Positions 1 through 7,159 of a DNA stretch of 64,000 nt are shown in pieces; positions within the stretch are counted from its first letter, which is position 1; every line of letters begins with the position of its first letter. Under the pieces are notes generated by a model. That model worked only from the letters and a program-made list of their open reading frames with translations, ran no database searches and was not told the origin of the DNA. The DNA comes from Rhodococcus spelaei (GTDB lineage Bacteria > Actinomycetota > Actinomycetes > Mycobacteriales > Mycobacteriaceae). The position numbers and the translations under genes were made by a program. Where the stretch lies: assembly GCF_006704125.1 (NCBI RefSeq), contig NZ_VIGH01000001.1:434001-498000 (forward strand), given 5' to 3'.

Positions 1-33
1 GTTAGTGAACACCACGGAGGGAGGCACCACCCC

Positions 34-303
34 ATGACTACCAAGACTGAGAGAGTTGAGCTGCGGGTAGCGCCGCAGAGTCACGAACAGATACAAGCAG
101 CAGCGGAACGAGTCAACGAATCGACATCTGAATTCGTTCGGAACGCGGCTTTGGATAGGGCTGACAGGGTACTGGCTCTGTCGAGTCGTACCTTGATGCC
201 AGCAGAGCAGTTCGATGCGCTCATCCACGCACTAGACGTCGCTGATGACGCCCCGAACCTCGAGAAGCTTGCAGCGGAACCGAGGCGGTTCGCCAGGCAA
301 TGA
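34..303 (+). CDS. DUF1778-type antitoxin of a GNAT toxin-antitoxin pair
   Basis: This 89-residue protein has the ribbon-helix-helix start typical of DUF1778 (TacA-like) antitoxins: a beta-strand region around VELRVAP followed by helices containing NESTSEFVRNAALDRA. The C-terminal half (EQFDALIHALD...NLEKLAAEPRRF) matches the toxin-wrapping tail of the family. A GGAGG-like ribosome site lies at about 17-22. Its stop codon overlaps the start of the next gene (ATGA), as usual for such operons. Antitoxins of this family neutralise the acetyltransferase and autorepress the operon through the N-terminal DNA-binding fold. Family assignment is from sequence pattern; activity is inferred. Confidence 0.85.
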   Translation: MTTKTERVELRVAPQSHEQIQAAAERVNESTSEFVRNAALDRADRVLALSSRTLMPAEQFDALIHALDVADDAPNLEKLAAEPRRFARQ

Positions 304-821
304 CATGGGTTTCCAGTGGCCTCACAGCAGAGCATGACGTCGACGAGTTTGACTGCGGCGTCGATCCTCTGAATCGATGGCTGATCCAGAGTGCTTGGCA
401 GGCACATAAACGCGATACCGCACGGACCTACGTCTGGACTCAGCGTGGCGATAGTCGGGTGATGGCGTACTTCGCCATCACTCCGACGCAGGTAAATCGC
501 GAGGAAGATGGGATCAGCAAAACGGTTGCTGCCCGTCTGGATCGGGTACCGGCGTTCCTCATTGCGAAGTTGGCCGTGGAAAAATCCATCCAAGGTGACG
601 GCAACGGTAAGCAGCTATTGCTCGATGCCATCGGAAGGATCGTCGGCGTAGCTCAGCTGGGCGGCGGCCGGCTCATTGTCGTAGATGCGATCGATGACGC
701 CGCTGCGTCCTTCTATGAGAAGTACGACTTCATTCCCGTCCAGAACACCCCTCGGCGTCTCATCATGAAGATTGAGACAGCGAGGAAGGTGTTCCGAATC
801 GACATGCCCTCTTCTGAGTAG
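300..821 (+). CDS. GNAT-family toxin, TacT-like acetyltransferase
   Basis: The 173-residue product looks like the toxin partner of the DUF1778 antitoxin. Known members acetylate the amino acid on charged tRNAs and stop translation. Visible marks are an acetyl-CoA loop near QGDGNGKQLL (about residues 100-109), an aromatic segment FYEKYDFIPV near residue 140 that usually carries the catalytic tyrosine, and the length expected for the family. The ATG overlaps the antitoxin stop by four bases, so the two are translationally coupled. Codon use and GC are lower than in the genes to the right, fitting an acquired module beside the tRNA-like junction at 933-959. Confidence 0.85.
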   Translation: MTWVSSGLTAEHDVDEFDCGVDPLNRWLIQSAWQAHKRDTARTYVWTQRGDSRVMAYFAITPTQVNREEDGISKTVAARLDRVPAFLIAKLAVEKSIQGDGNGKQLLLDAIGRIVGVAQLGGGRLIVVDAIDDAAASFYEKYDFIPVQNTPRRLIMKIETARKVFRIDMPSSE

Positions 822-849
822 TGCCCACACATTGCCCACACTTGCCCAC
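822..849 (+). repeat. Three phased TGCCCAC direct repeats
   Basis: TGCCCAC occurs at 822-828, 833-839 and 843-849, spaced 11 and 10 bases, close to one helical turn. The array sits between the toxin gene and the tRNA-like remnant. Phased short repeats beside an attachment site are often arm-type binding sites for an integrase or excisionase; that role is inferred. Confidence 0.55.
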
Positions 850-932
850 GAAACCCGGTGAGCTGTGGTGACTCGCACTGATGTGATTATGCAGGTCAGC
901 GCGATATCAACCCTCTGGCCAGGAGGTCTGGA

Positions 933-959
933 AGGGTTCAAATCCCTCCGCCACCGCCA
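933..959 (+). other. tRNA 3'-end remnant, probable attachment site
   Basis: The segment reads as a T-arm plus acceptor 3' strand: T-loop TTCAAAT at 937-943 flanked by GGG/CCC, then CGCCACC, discriminator G and an encoded CCA ending at 959. No 5' half (D-arm, anticodon arm) lies upstream, so it is not a complete tRNA. The outer T-stem pair is mismatched (A932/C948). The acceptor strand implies a parent starting GGTGGCG, which I recall as typical of an actinobacterial tRNA-Ser; that identity is uncertain. It differs from the tRNA-Ser at 24491-24578. This is what an integrated element leaves at its far end. Confidence 0.65.
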
Positions 960-965
960 CGAAAA

Positions 966-990
966 CCTCCGACCGATTACCGGTCGGGGG
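966..990 (+). terminator. Hairpin terminator behind the tRNA remnant
   Basis: CCTCCGACCG (966-975) pairs with CGGTCGGGGG (981-990) through one T.G wobble, loop ATTAC, followed by TCTTCT. It directly follows the tRNA-like remnant and is likely the original terminator of the tRNA gene, kept on the chromosomal side of the junction. Nothing coding is seen from 822 to 1094. Confidence 0.6.
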
Positions 991-1094
991 TCTTCTGCGT
1001 TCGGGGTCGTCCCGCACACCCCCGCTGTCACAACGACGCTGCACGTCCAACGCCCGCGCGACGGCGGCAGAAGGGGTGAGCGGGCGGTCGCGAA

Positions 1095-1676
1095 CTACGC
1101 GACCTCGGCGAGCGCGGCGTCGATCCAGCGGACCACCTCCGTGCCGGCCCGGTCGAGGGCCCGCACGTCACGTTGCGCCTTGGCGACCATGATGGCGCCC
1201 TCGACGGTCGCGATCGCGGTGGTGGCGACGGACTCGGCGCGGTCCGGGGCCAGCCCGCGACGTTCGAGCTCCGCTGCGATGTCGCTTTCCCAGGCGGTGA
1301 ACGCCGCGCCCGCGACGGTTCGGGCCGCGTCGAAGTCCCCGCCGGCGAGTGCGGCCGCCGCGACCGGGCAGCTCGCGTCGAAGTCGGAGTCCAGCAGCTG
1401 GCGGCGGAAGAGGTCGACGATCGCCTTCAGGGTCTCGCCGGGTCCGCGTTCCTCGAGGTTCGCGGCGATCATCGAGCCCATCAGCCGGCCCGCGAGCAGC
1501 GTGGCCTCCTCGGCGAGCTGGGTCTTGCCGCCCGGGAAGTGGTGGTAGATCGAGCCACGCGGCGCCTGCGAGCGCGTGATGACGTCGGCGAACGAGGTGG
1601 CGTCGACGCCCCGTTCCCGAAACAGCGTCACCGCGCTGGCCAGCATCCGGTCGCGGGTGGTGCCGCTGTGTTTCAC
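1095..1676 (-). CDS. TetR-family regulator, LmrA/YxaF-like
   Basis: A 193-residue regulator from a GTG start (VKHSGTTRDRML). The N-terminal helix-turn-helix spans about residues 8-52, with SFADVITRSQAPRGSIYHHF as the recognition region. The C-terminal half contains CPVAAAALAGG, a hallmark of the LmrA/YxaF subgroup, which binds small hydrophobic ligands and controls efflux or detoxification genes. It is divergent from the YceI-like gene at 1773 with a 96-base shared region, so that gene is a likely target. Longer upstream extension in the same frame is arginine/proline-rich shadow sequence and was not used. Confidence 0.85.
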   Translation of the reverse strand: MKHSGTTRDRMLASAVTLFRERGVDATSFADVITRSQAPRGSIYHHFPGGKTQLAEEATLLAGRLMGSMIAANLEERGPGETLKAIVDLFRRQLLDSDFDASCPVAAAALAGGDFDAARTVAGAAFTAWESDIAAELERRGLAPDRAESVATTAIATVEGAIMVAKAQRDVRALDRAGTEVVRWIDAALAEVA

Positions 1677-1760
1677 GTGGTTGCCTCGCTCTCGATGCTC
1701 GCAGCCGAGGATAGTCCGGCCGTGCATGTCGACGGACCCCAGTTCGCGTACGCCGTCGCC

Positions 1761-1766
1761 TACCCT
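1761..1766 (+). promoter_or_regulatory. -10 element for a leaderless transcript
   Basis: TACCCT lies 6 bases before the ATG of the YceI-like gene and no ribosome site is visible. This spacing matches mycobacterial-type leaderless promoters. Confidence 0.45.
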
Positions 1767-1772
1767 CCGACT

Positions 1773-2459
1773 ATGCGAAGGCGCTGGTGGGTACTCGGTT
1801 CGGTGGTGGTTGTCGCGGTGCTCGCGCTGGTCGCGGGCCCGTGGGTGTACGGGACGTGGATTGCGACGGACGACGCCCCGGCGGCCTCCGTCTCGACCTC
1901 CGGGGCGCAGGCCGCGACCGGTGACGTGAACGGGACCTGGCGGGTCGACCCCGGGACCGCCCCGAACGCGACCGCGGCCGGCTACACCGTGCACGAGGTC
2001 CTCAACGGCGCCTCCGTCACCGTCGTCGGGTCCACCGGCGAGGTCGACGGGCAGGTCACGATCGACGCGGACAAGCTGACCGCCGCCACCGTCACGGTGC
2101 GGGTCGAGAGCATCAAGATCGACAACGCGCGCCGCGACGGCCAGTTCGCCGGCAACGTCATGGCGGTCGGCACCTACCCGACCGCCCGCTTCACCCTCGA
2201 CCGGCCGGTCGACCTGTCCGCGTTGCCGACGGACGGGACCACCGCGACCCTTCCCGCGACCGGCACACTCGAACTGCGCGGCGTCACCCGCCCGGTCACC
2301 GTCGACGTCAAGGTGCTGCACTCGGGTCAGGCGCTCATCGCGTCCGGTTCGATCCCGGTGACGTGGAAGGACTTCGGGGTGCAGCCACCGTCGCTGGGGT
2401 TCGTCACTGTGGACGACGCCGGCACCGTCGACTTCCTGGTGCACCTCGCCACAAGCTAG
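1773..2459 (+). CDS. YceI-family secreted or membrane-anchored protein
   Basis: The 228-residue product begins with a positively charged start and one hydrophobic segment (about residues 7-28), either an uncleaved anchor or a signal peptide. The rest fits the YceI lipocalin-like domain: GTWRVDPGTAPNATAAGYTVHE, then VTVRVESIKIDNARRDGQF and TGTLELRGVTRPVTVDV. YceI proteins bind isoprenoid or other long amphiphilic molecules in the periplasm. The start was chosen because it opens the hydrophobic segment and lies just behind a -10 element. It is divergent from a TetR regulator and its stop codon overlaps that of the convergent hydroxylase gene. Confidence 0.85.
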   Translation: MRRRWWVLGSVVVVAVLALVAGPWVYGTWIATDDAPAASVSTSGAQAATGDVNGTWRVDPGTAPNATAAGYTVHEVLNGASVTVVGSTGEVDGQVTIDADKLTAATVTVRVESIKIDNARRDGQFAGNVMAVGTYPTARFTLDRPVDLSALPTDGTTATLPATGTLELRGVTRPVTVDVKVLHSGQALIASGSIPVTWKDFGVQPPSLGFVTVDDAGTVDFLVHLATS

Positions 2460-3355
2460 GGCGTCCACCCGGGCGGACCGACGAGGTACCCGATCCGCTC
2501 TCGCCACGACCCCGCCGCCCGCACGTCGCGGGCGATGGCCGCGTACTCGTGGGTCTGCAGGGTGAGGATGTTGTAGGTGCCGACGGGCTTCGTCAGACCG
2601 TATGTCGGCCGGTGGGTTTCGGGTTCGAAGGTGCCGAACATGCGGTCCCACAGGATGAGGACGCCGCCGTAGTTCTTGTCGAGGTACTGGGGGTCGCAGC
2701 CGTGGTGCACGCGGTGGTGCGAGGGCGTGTTTAACACGAACTCGATCGGTCGGGGCAGTTTGTCGATCCGCTCGGTGTGGACGAAGAACTGGTAGACCAT
2801 GTTCAGACTGAATCCGACGAACACCATCCACGGCGGAATGCCGATGAGCGGCAACGGGATCCACATGACGATCTCGCCGCTGTTGTTCCACTTCTGGCGC
2901 AGCGCGGTCGCGAAGTTGTAGTACTCACTCGAATGGTGCGCCTGGTGTGCCGCCCAGATGATCCGGACTCGGTGCGCGATCCGGTGGTACCAGTAGTACA
3001 GCAGGTCCACGCCGACGATCAGGATCACCCAGGTGTACCAGGCGTCGACCGGCAGGTGCCACGGCGCGAGGTACGCGTAGATCGCGGCGTACCCGACGAG
3101 CGCGAGCGCCTTCCAGGCGGCGGTGGTGAGGATGGATGCCAGCCCCATCGAGATGCTGGTGCGTGCGTCCAGGCCGGCGTAGCCCGCGCGCGGCGGGTGT
3201 GCCCGACCGTCGGCGTCGTACTCGGGTTCGGCCAGGAACCGGGCCGCGCCCCATTCGAGCGCGAGGAACAGCACGAAGAACGGAATGGCGAGCGAGACCG
3301 GGTCGCGCAGCGGCTGCGGTAGCGAGTTCCAGAACTCCGGGACGAAATCGAACAT
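2456..3355 (-). CDS. Sterol desaturase / fatty acid hydroxylase family membrane protein
   Basis: This 299-residue integral membrane protein has the histidine clusters of the diiron family: HRIAHR, HQAHHSSEYYN and SHHRVHHG, which bind two irons. Several hydrophobic spans separate them, with the active site expected on the cytoplasmic face. Members hydroxylate or desaturate sterols, carotenoids or fatty acyl chains; the substrate here cannot be told. The start MFDFVPEFW was chosen because further upstream residues are low-complexity arginine-rich shadow sequence. Its stop (2456-2458) overlaps the YceI gene stop in a tail-to-tail arrangement. The 195 bases to the next gene hold nothing I can name. 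Confidence 0.88.
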   Translation of the reverse strand: MFDFVPEFWNSLPQPLRDPVSLAIPFFVLFLALEWGAARFLAEPEYDADGRAHPPRAGYAGLDARTSISMGLASILTTAAWKALALVGYAAIYAYLAPWHLPVDAWYTWVILIVGVDLLYYWYHRIAHRVRIIWAAHQAHHSSEYYNFATALRQKWNNSGEIVMWIPLPLIGIPPWMVFVGFSLNMVYQFFVHTERIDKLPRPIEFVLNTPSHHRVHHGCDPQYLDKNYGGVLILWDRMFGTFEPETHRPTYGLTKPVGTYNILTLQTHEYAAIARDVRAAGSWRERIGYLVGPPGWTP

Positions 3356-3549
3356 CACTGCAGTGTGGCCTCCGGCCGCGTCTCGATCCAGAGCTTTGGG
3401 CCGCCGACCTTGCGGGAAGTCGCGTGGACGCACGGCGGCGGTCGCTGGTTCCGCTGTGCACAACCGCCTGTGCACTCCCTCTGACGTGCTCTTCTCGCTG
3501 TTAGCGTCGGCCCATCGACAGGGGGAGTCGGACCATCCGGGGGGATCGA

Positions 3550-3849
3550 ATGTCTGAGGGAATGAGTGTCGACGTCGACGCCGTGACGGCGCTGGGGACG
3601 GCCCTCGCGTCGGCCGCGTCAGCCATTGCCGTGGTGGACCCGAGGTCGGCGTCGGCCGACGTGGCGGTGCCGGGGTCGGAGGCCGAGGCCGCGCTGACCG
3701 GCCTGCCCGATGCGCTCGCCGGCGCCTACGGTCGCACCGCCACCGGGATCCGGTCGATGTCCCGGGCCGCGTCCGCTTCCGCGGCGGGTTACGCGGGCAC
3801 CGACGCCGGTACCGCCGCCGGGTTCGCCGCGACCGCCGGCGGACACTGA
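3550..3849 (+). CDS. Small Ala-rich protein, possible EspC/DUF2580-like type VII secretion partner
   Basis: This 99-residue alanine/serine-rich helical protein starts SVDVDAVTALGTALASAASA, a pattern like the EspC/DUF2580 small proteins associated with ESX systems. There is no WXG motif and no signal peptide. The stop overlaps the next start (TGATG), and the four genes 3550-6612 form one operon. A second ATG at 3562 is also possible. Family membership is tentative; presence of the gene is well supported by the tight coupling. Confidence 0.6.
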   Translation: MSEGMSVDVDAVTALGTALASAASAIAVVDPRSASADVAVPGSEAEAALTGLPDALAGAYGRTATGIRSMSRAASASAAGYAGTDAGTAAGFAATAGGH

Positions 3850-5654
3850 TGCGCCCCACCCTGGGCCGACTGCGCGGCTGGAACCCCGATTCGCTCGCCG
3901 CCGCCGCGACCCGACTGGCCGCGGGCAGCCGCGCGTACGCCATTGCCGTCGCCGCCGCGGATCGTCTGGTCCGCGATGCGGCGCGGTACTGGACCGGTGC
4001 GGCGGCGGACGCGGCCGTGGCCCGATCCGGGCGTGAGTTCGCCTCGGCGACAGTTGTTTCCGGAGTCTCCGAGCGAATCGCCACCGCCCTGGAATCGGGC
4101 GCGGCGTCGATCGGCGCCGCTCGTGCGGCCGCGCTGGAGGTGGCCGACCATGCGAGCGCGGACCTCGGGCTGCACGTGACGGACGACGGTCGGGTGAACG
4201 CGCCGCGGGTGCCGTGGACGAGCGGATTGGTGGCAGGCGCCCTGGTTCAGGCACGCCTCAACGAGTCGGCGCGGGTCTGCCAGGCCCGGTTGTCGGCAGC
4301 CCTCGACTCGGTGGACGAGGCGGATCGGGCGCTTGCCCGGGAACTGCGGCGTGGTGCGGCCGATCTGACGGACCACCCGGCCGCCCCGACCGCAGCCGCC
4401 ACACCACCACCGAAAACTGCTACACCCGAGCAGAATTCGCGCTACTGGTCGGGCCTGTCGCAGGAGCAGCGACGGTGGGTGCTCGCCGAGCATCCGGACT
4501 GGGTCGGCACCAGCGACGGCATCCCGGCGCGGGTGCGCGACGCGGCGAACCGGTCGGTGCTCGCGGCCGATCGGCGGCGAATCGAACAGCGAATCGCGGA
4601 GTTGCGGTCCGGTGCGGTGGAATTCGGCCGGTCCGGTATCGCGGGACAGCTGGCGTGGGCGGAGTTTGCCGACGCCAGGTCCCGGCTGGCAGAGATTGCG
4701 GCGGTGGAGCGGACCGTCGACCGACCGGACCGGCAACTGCTGGTGTACCGGGACGCGGGCCGACACCTGCAGGCCGCGGTCGCGGTCGGAGATGTGGACA
4801 TCGCCGACCATGTGGCGGTGTACACGCCGGGGGTGAACGCGAACGTCGCGGACGGTCTCGACGGCTACACCTCGGCGGTGGAGCGGCTCCGGGCCGAAAC
4901 GGCACGCCAACTCGACGCCGCCGGCCGCGGCGACGAGGACGTCGCGACCATCGCGTGGCTGGACTACCGTGCCCCGCAACTGGACCCGGACCATCCGCTC
5001 GCCGCTGCGGTCGATGCGGTTCGCGATCTCGGCGGCCTGCACGGCGCCGAGGCAGGTGGCGAGCGACTGGCAGCTTTCCTGGCCGGCATCACCGCCTCCC
5101 GCGCGGATGCGCCGCACCTGACTGCGCTCGGGCACTCGTACGGGTCGACCACCACCGGACTGGCCCTACGCCACGGCGGTACGGGCGTGGACGACGTGGT
5201 CTTCCTCGGTTCACCGGGCATCGGCACCGACGACGTCGGCGACCTCGGGCTCGCGCCCGGCCGCGTGTACGTCGCTGAGGCCCACGGGGATCCGATCGCC
5301 GACCTCGCCGCGTTCGGCGCCGACCCGAACCGGATGGCCGGAGTCACCTCGCTGTCCACCGCGGCGGGAACGACCTCCGACGGGCAGGAGCGGGCAGGTG
5401 CGCGGGGGCACAGCCAGTACCTCGACGACAACACCCTGAGCCAGTACAACCTCGGTGCCGTCGTCGGCGCTCTGCCCGGGCACGTCGTCGAGGGAACCGA
5501 TGCGGGGATCGCGGACTGGGTGCCCGGATCGATCCTGAACGACCTGCGGGACAAGGTATTCGGCGCCGGACTCGACCTGGGCGACCTCCTCGGGTTGCCC
5601 GGCGGGGTTCGACTTCCCTGCCCACAGGCTGACGAGAGAGGAGAGCAGCCATGA
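3849..5654 (+). CDS. DUF1023-type alpha/beta hydrolase with helical N-terminus
   Basis: A 601-residue protein. About residues 1-180 are alanine-rich helices resembling WXG100/PPE-like helical bundles. The C-terminal part is an alpha/beta hydrolase with the nucleophile elbow GHSYGSTTTGLAL (about residue 425), the DYRAPQLD strand near 375 and a histidine near RGHSQYL as the probable triad. This layout is the actinobacterial DUF1023 family, found next to ESX-like small proteins. No signal peptide is visible, so export, if any, would depend on the type VII route. It overlaps both neighbours by a few bases. The substrate is unknown. Confidence 0.85.
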   Translation: MRPTLGRLRGWNPDSLAAAATRLAAGSRAYAIAVAAADRLVRDAARYWTGAAADAAVARSGREFASATVVSGVSERIATALESGAASIGAARAAALEVADHASADLGLHVTDDGRVNAPRVPWTSGLVAGALVQARLNESARVCQARLSAALDSVDEADRALARELRRGAADLTDHPAAPTAAATPPPKTATPEQNSRYWSGLSQEQRRWVLAEHPDWVGTSDGIPARVRDAANRSVLAADRRRIEQRIAELRSGAVEFGRSGIAGQLAWAEFADARSRLAEIAAVERTVDRPDRQLLVYRDAGRHLQAAVAVGDVDIADHVAVYTPGVNANVADGLDGYTSAVERLRAETARQLDAAGRGDEDVATIAWLDYRAPQLDPDHPLAAAVDAVRDLGGLHGAEAGGERLAAFLAGITASRADAPHLTALGHSYGSTTTGLALRHGGTGVDDVVFLGSPGIGTDDVGDLGLAPGRVYVAEAHGDPIADLAAFGADPNRMAGVTSLSTAAGTTSDGQERAGARGHSQYLDDNTLSQYNLGAVVGALPGHVVEGTDAGIADWVPGSILNDLRDKVFGAGLDLGDLLGLPGGVRLPCPQADERGEQP

Positions 5655-6226
5655 CATCTGGCGGTCGAGCCGCAGTGGTCGCGGTGCTCGCGGTCGCCGC
5701 GATGACTGCGGGAGCGGCGTGCGCGTCGACAGGTACCGGCGAGCGAGTCGGCAACTCGGAGGCCGCGCGTCGCACCGAGATCCTGGCGGCCAGGGTCTCG
5801 CTCGAGGAGGCGGTCGCGCGTGCCGCGTCAATGGGGCAGGAGATTCGCATCGCCGTCGCGGCAGCGGTTCCCGCGGGATCCTGGCGGCCGAACCGGCCCC
5901 CTTCGGGTGCCGGGAACTGCGAGGGTTTCACCCACACCGCGGGGCAGTCGCGGACCACCGGGACCTGGGTCCTCGAGGGCGGCATCCCGGACGAACGGTG
6001 GCCGGCCGCCCTCGCCGCGCTGCGCTCGGTCATCGACCGGCGCGGGTACGGTGCCCCGATCGTCGCGGTCGACCGCCGGAACGACCACGCCTTGCGGATC
6101 TACGGACCCGACGACGCGTACCTCTGGTTCGGTTCCGGGGCGAACGCGGTGCTGGACGTGGCCACCGGATGCCACCTGCCCGACTCGAAGCGCCCTCGGT
6201 CTGCTGCCGCGGGGAGTTCGAAATGA
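5651..6226 (+). CDS. LppA-like lipoprotein
   Basis: This 191-residue lipoprotein has a signal sequence ending in a lipobox at about AGAAC (Cys24). The mature part (NCEGFTHTAGQSRTTGTW, then DDAYLWFGSGANAVLDVATGCHLP) resembles the mycobacterial LppA family, with two cysteines likely to form a disulfide. It overlaps the hydrolase gene (ATGA) and the YbaB-like gene that follows (ATGA). A surface partner for the type VII-like gene set is a reasonable inference. No enzymatic motif is visible. Confidence 0.7.
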   Translation: MTSGGRAAVVAVLAVAAMTAGAACASTGTGERVGNSEAARRTEILAARVSLEEAVARAASMGQEIRIAVAAAVPAGSWRPNRPPSGAGNCEGFTHTAGQSRTTGTWVLEGGIPDERWPAALAALRSVIDRRGYGAPIVAVDRRNDHALRIYGPDDAYLWFGSGANAVLDVATGCHLPDSKRPRSAAAGSSK

Positions 6227-6612
6227 CGTCGAATGAGCTGGGCCACAAGGTCGCTCGAGCCCAGAGTCGCCTCGACGGCCTACATGCGATGGGCGAGGCC
6301 GGAGGTGGCGTCGTCCGGCTGAGGCTCACCGCAGACTGCCGACTGGTCGCGCTCGACATCGACCCTCGCGCGCTCGACCTCGGAGCACAGCGGGTGGCTG
6401 CCCTGGTGACGCAGGCACACGAGAGTGCGCGCGATTCCGTCCGCCGCGCGGCCGACGAGGTGCTCGGCGAGCTGACCGGCGACCCGTCGATCGCCCGCGC
6501 GCTCGACCTGGCGCAGCCCGCCGCGAACGGGTCCGCCGCGGGGGAGGGGGAGGTCTGTGAGGGGAGTCGCACGAGCTTCCTGGTGGACCCGCTCGGACGC
6601 CGGCAGGACTGA
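6223..6612 (+). CDS. YbaB/EbfC-like protein of the ESX-flavoured operon
   Basis: The 129-residue product shows the YbaB/EbfC fold pattern: an N-terminal helix (LGHKVARAQSRLDGLHAM), a beta segment (GGGVVRLRLTADCRLVALDIDPRAL) and a helix (VAALVTQAHESARDSVRRAADEVLGEL). YbaB proteins are dimeric nucleoid proteins, but paralogues of this type repeatedly sit beside type VII secretion genes, where their job is not settled. It starts inside the lipoprotein stop (ATGA) and ends the operon. The true ybaB, next to recR, is at 45444. Confidence 0.7.
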   Translation: MTSNELGHKVARAQSRLDGLHAMGEAGGGVVRLRLTADCRLVALDIDPRALDLGAQRVAALVTQAHESARDSVRRAADEVLGELTGDPSIARALDLAQPAANGSAAGEGEVCEGSRTSFLVDPLGRRQD

Positions 6613-6683
6613 ATTCGGCCTTGCGACACCGGATATTCACCCCCTGGCGTGCGGAGAATGGGGTCAGACCCCACAATTACCGG

Positions 6684-7097
6684 GTGAAACGCACCGTGAC
6701 CGCCCTCGCCCTGGGGGCCACCCTCCTGCTCGCCGGCTGCAGCTCGGACGACAGCTCCTCATCCGCCGCCGCCGAGACCTCCGCGGCGCCCGCCGCCACC
6801 TGTCCCGCGGACGCCACCAACGACGATCCGACGGCGACCGTCATCGCCAAGACCGCGACACTGCCCGCCGGGGTCACCGTCGACGGCGCCTCCACGAAGA
6901 TCGACGGCGAGAAGATCCAGGTCACCGTGCGCCTGTGCGGTAGCGATTTGACGGGTGACGCCCTCAAGAACGCCGCCAACGCGGTTGCGGCCCCGGTCAA
7001 GGGATCGCTTCTCGCCAACTCGCTCGGCGTGCTGAACGTCGCGGTGGTCGGCGGAGAGTCCCTCCACAGCAGCGACTTCCAGACCTGGACCAGCTAA
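6684..7097 (+). CDS. Small secreted lipoprotein of unknown function
   Basis: A 137-residue lipoprotein from GTG (VKRTVTALALGATLLLAGC), lipobox LLAGC at about residue 18, then a Ser/Ala linker (SSDDSSSSAAAETSAAP). The mature domain has two cysteines and no recognised motif. An in-frame start 63 bases upstream exists but would bury the signal sequence, so GTG was preferred. It is a single-gene unit closed by the hairpin at 7102-7137. I do not recognise the family. Confidence 0.75.
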   Translation: MKRTVTALALGATLLLAGCSSDDSSSSAAAETSAAPAATCPADATNDDPTATVIAKTATLPAGVTVDGASTKIDGEKIQVTVRLCGSDLTGDALKNAANAVAAPVKGSLLANSLGVLNVAVVGGESLHSSDFQTWTS

Positions 7098-7101
7098 CGG
7101 A

Positions 7102-7137
7102 CGCGTCTCTCGCACCCCGAGGGATGTGAGAGACGCG
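7102..7137. terminator. Bidirectional terminator hairpin
   Basis: CGCGTCTCTC (7102-7111) pairs perfectly with GAGAGACGCG (7128-7137) between the convergent lipoprotein and MMPL genes. Confidence 0.6.
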
Positions 7138-7159
7138 CCCCAGCTTTCCGCAGTCCGCG

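Noticed and set aside
933-959. A functional tRNA gene
   Set aside because: No D-arm or anticodon arm upstream and a mismatched T-stem; only the 3' end is present.
865-1548. Long plus-strand ORF of 227 codons across the tRNA remnant and the TetR gene
   Set aside because: Ser/Arg/Ala-rich composition of a shadow frame; the minus strand has a clear TetR protein.
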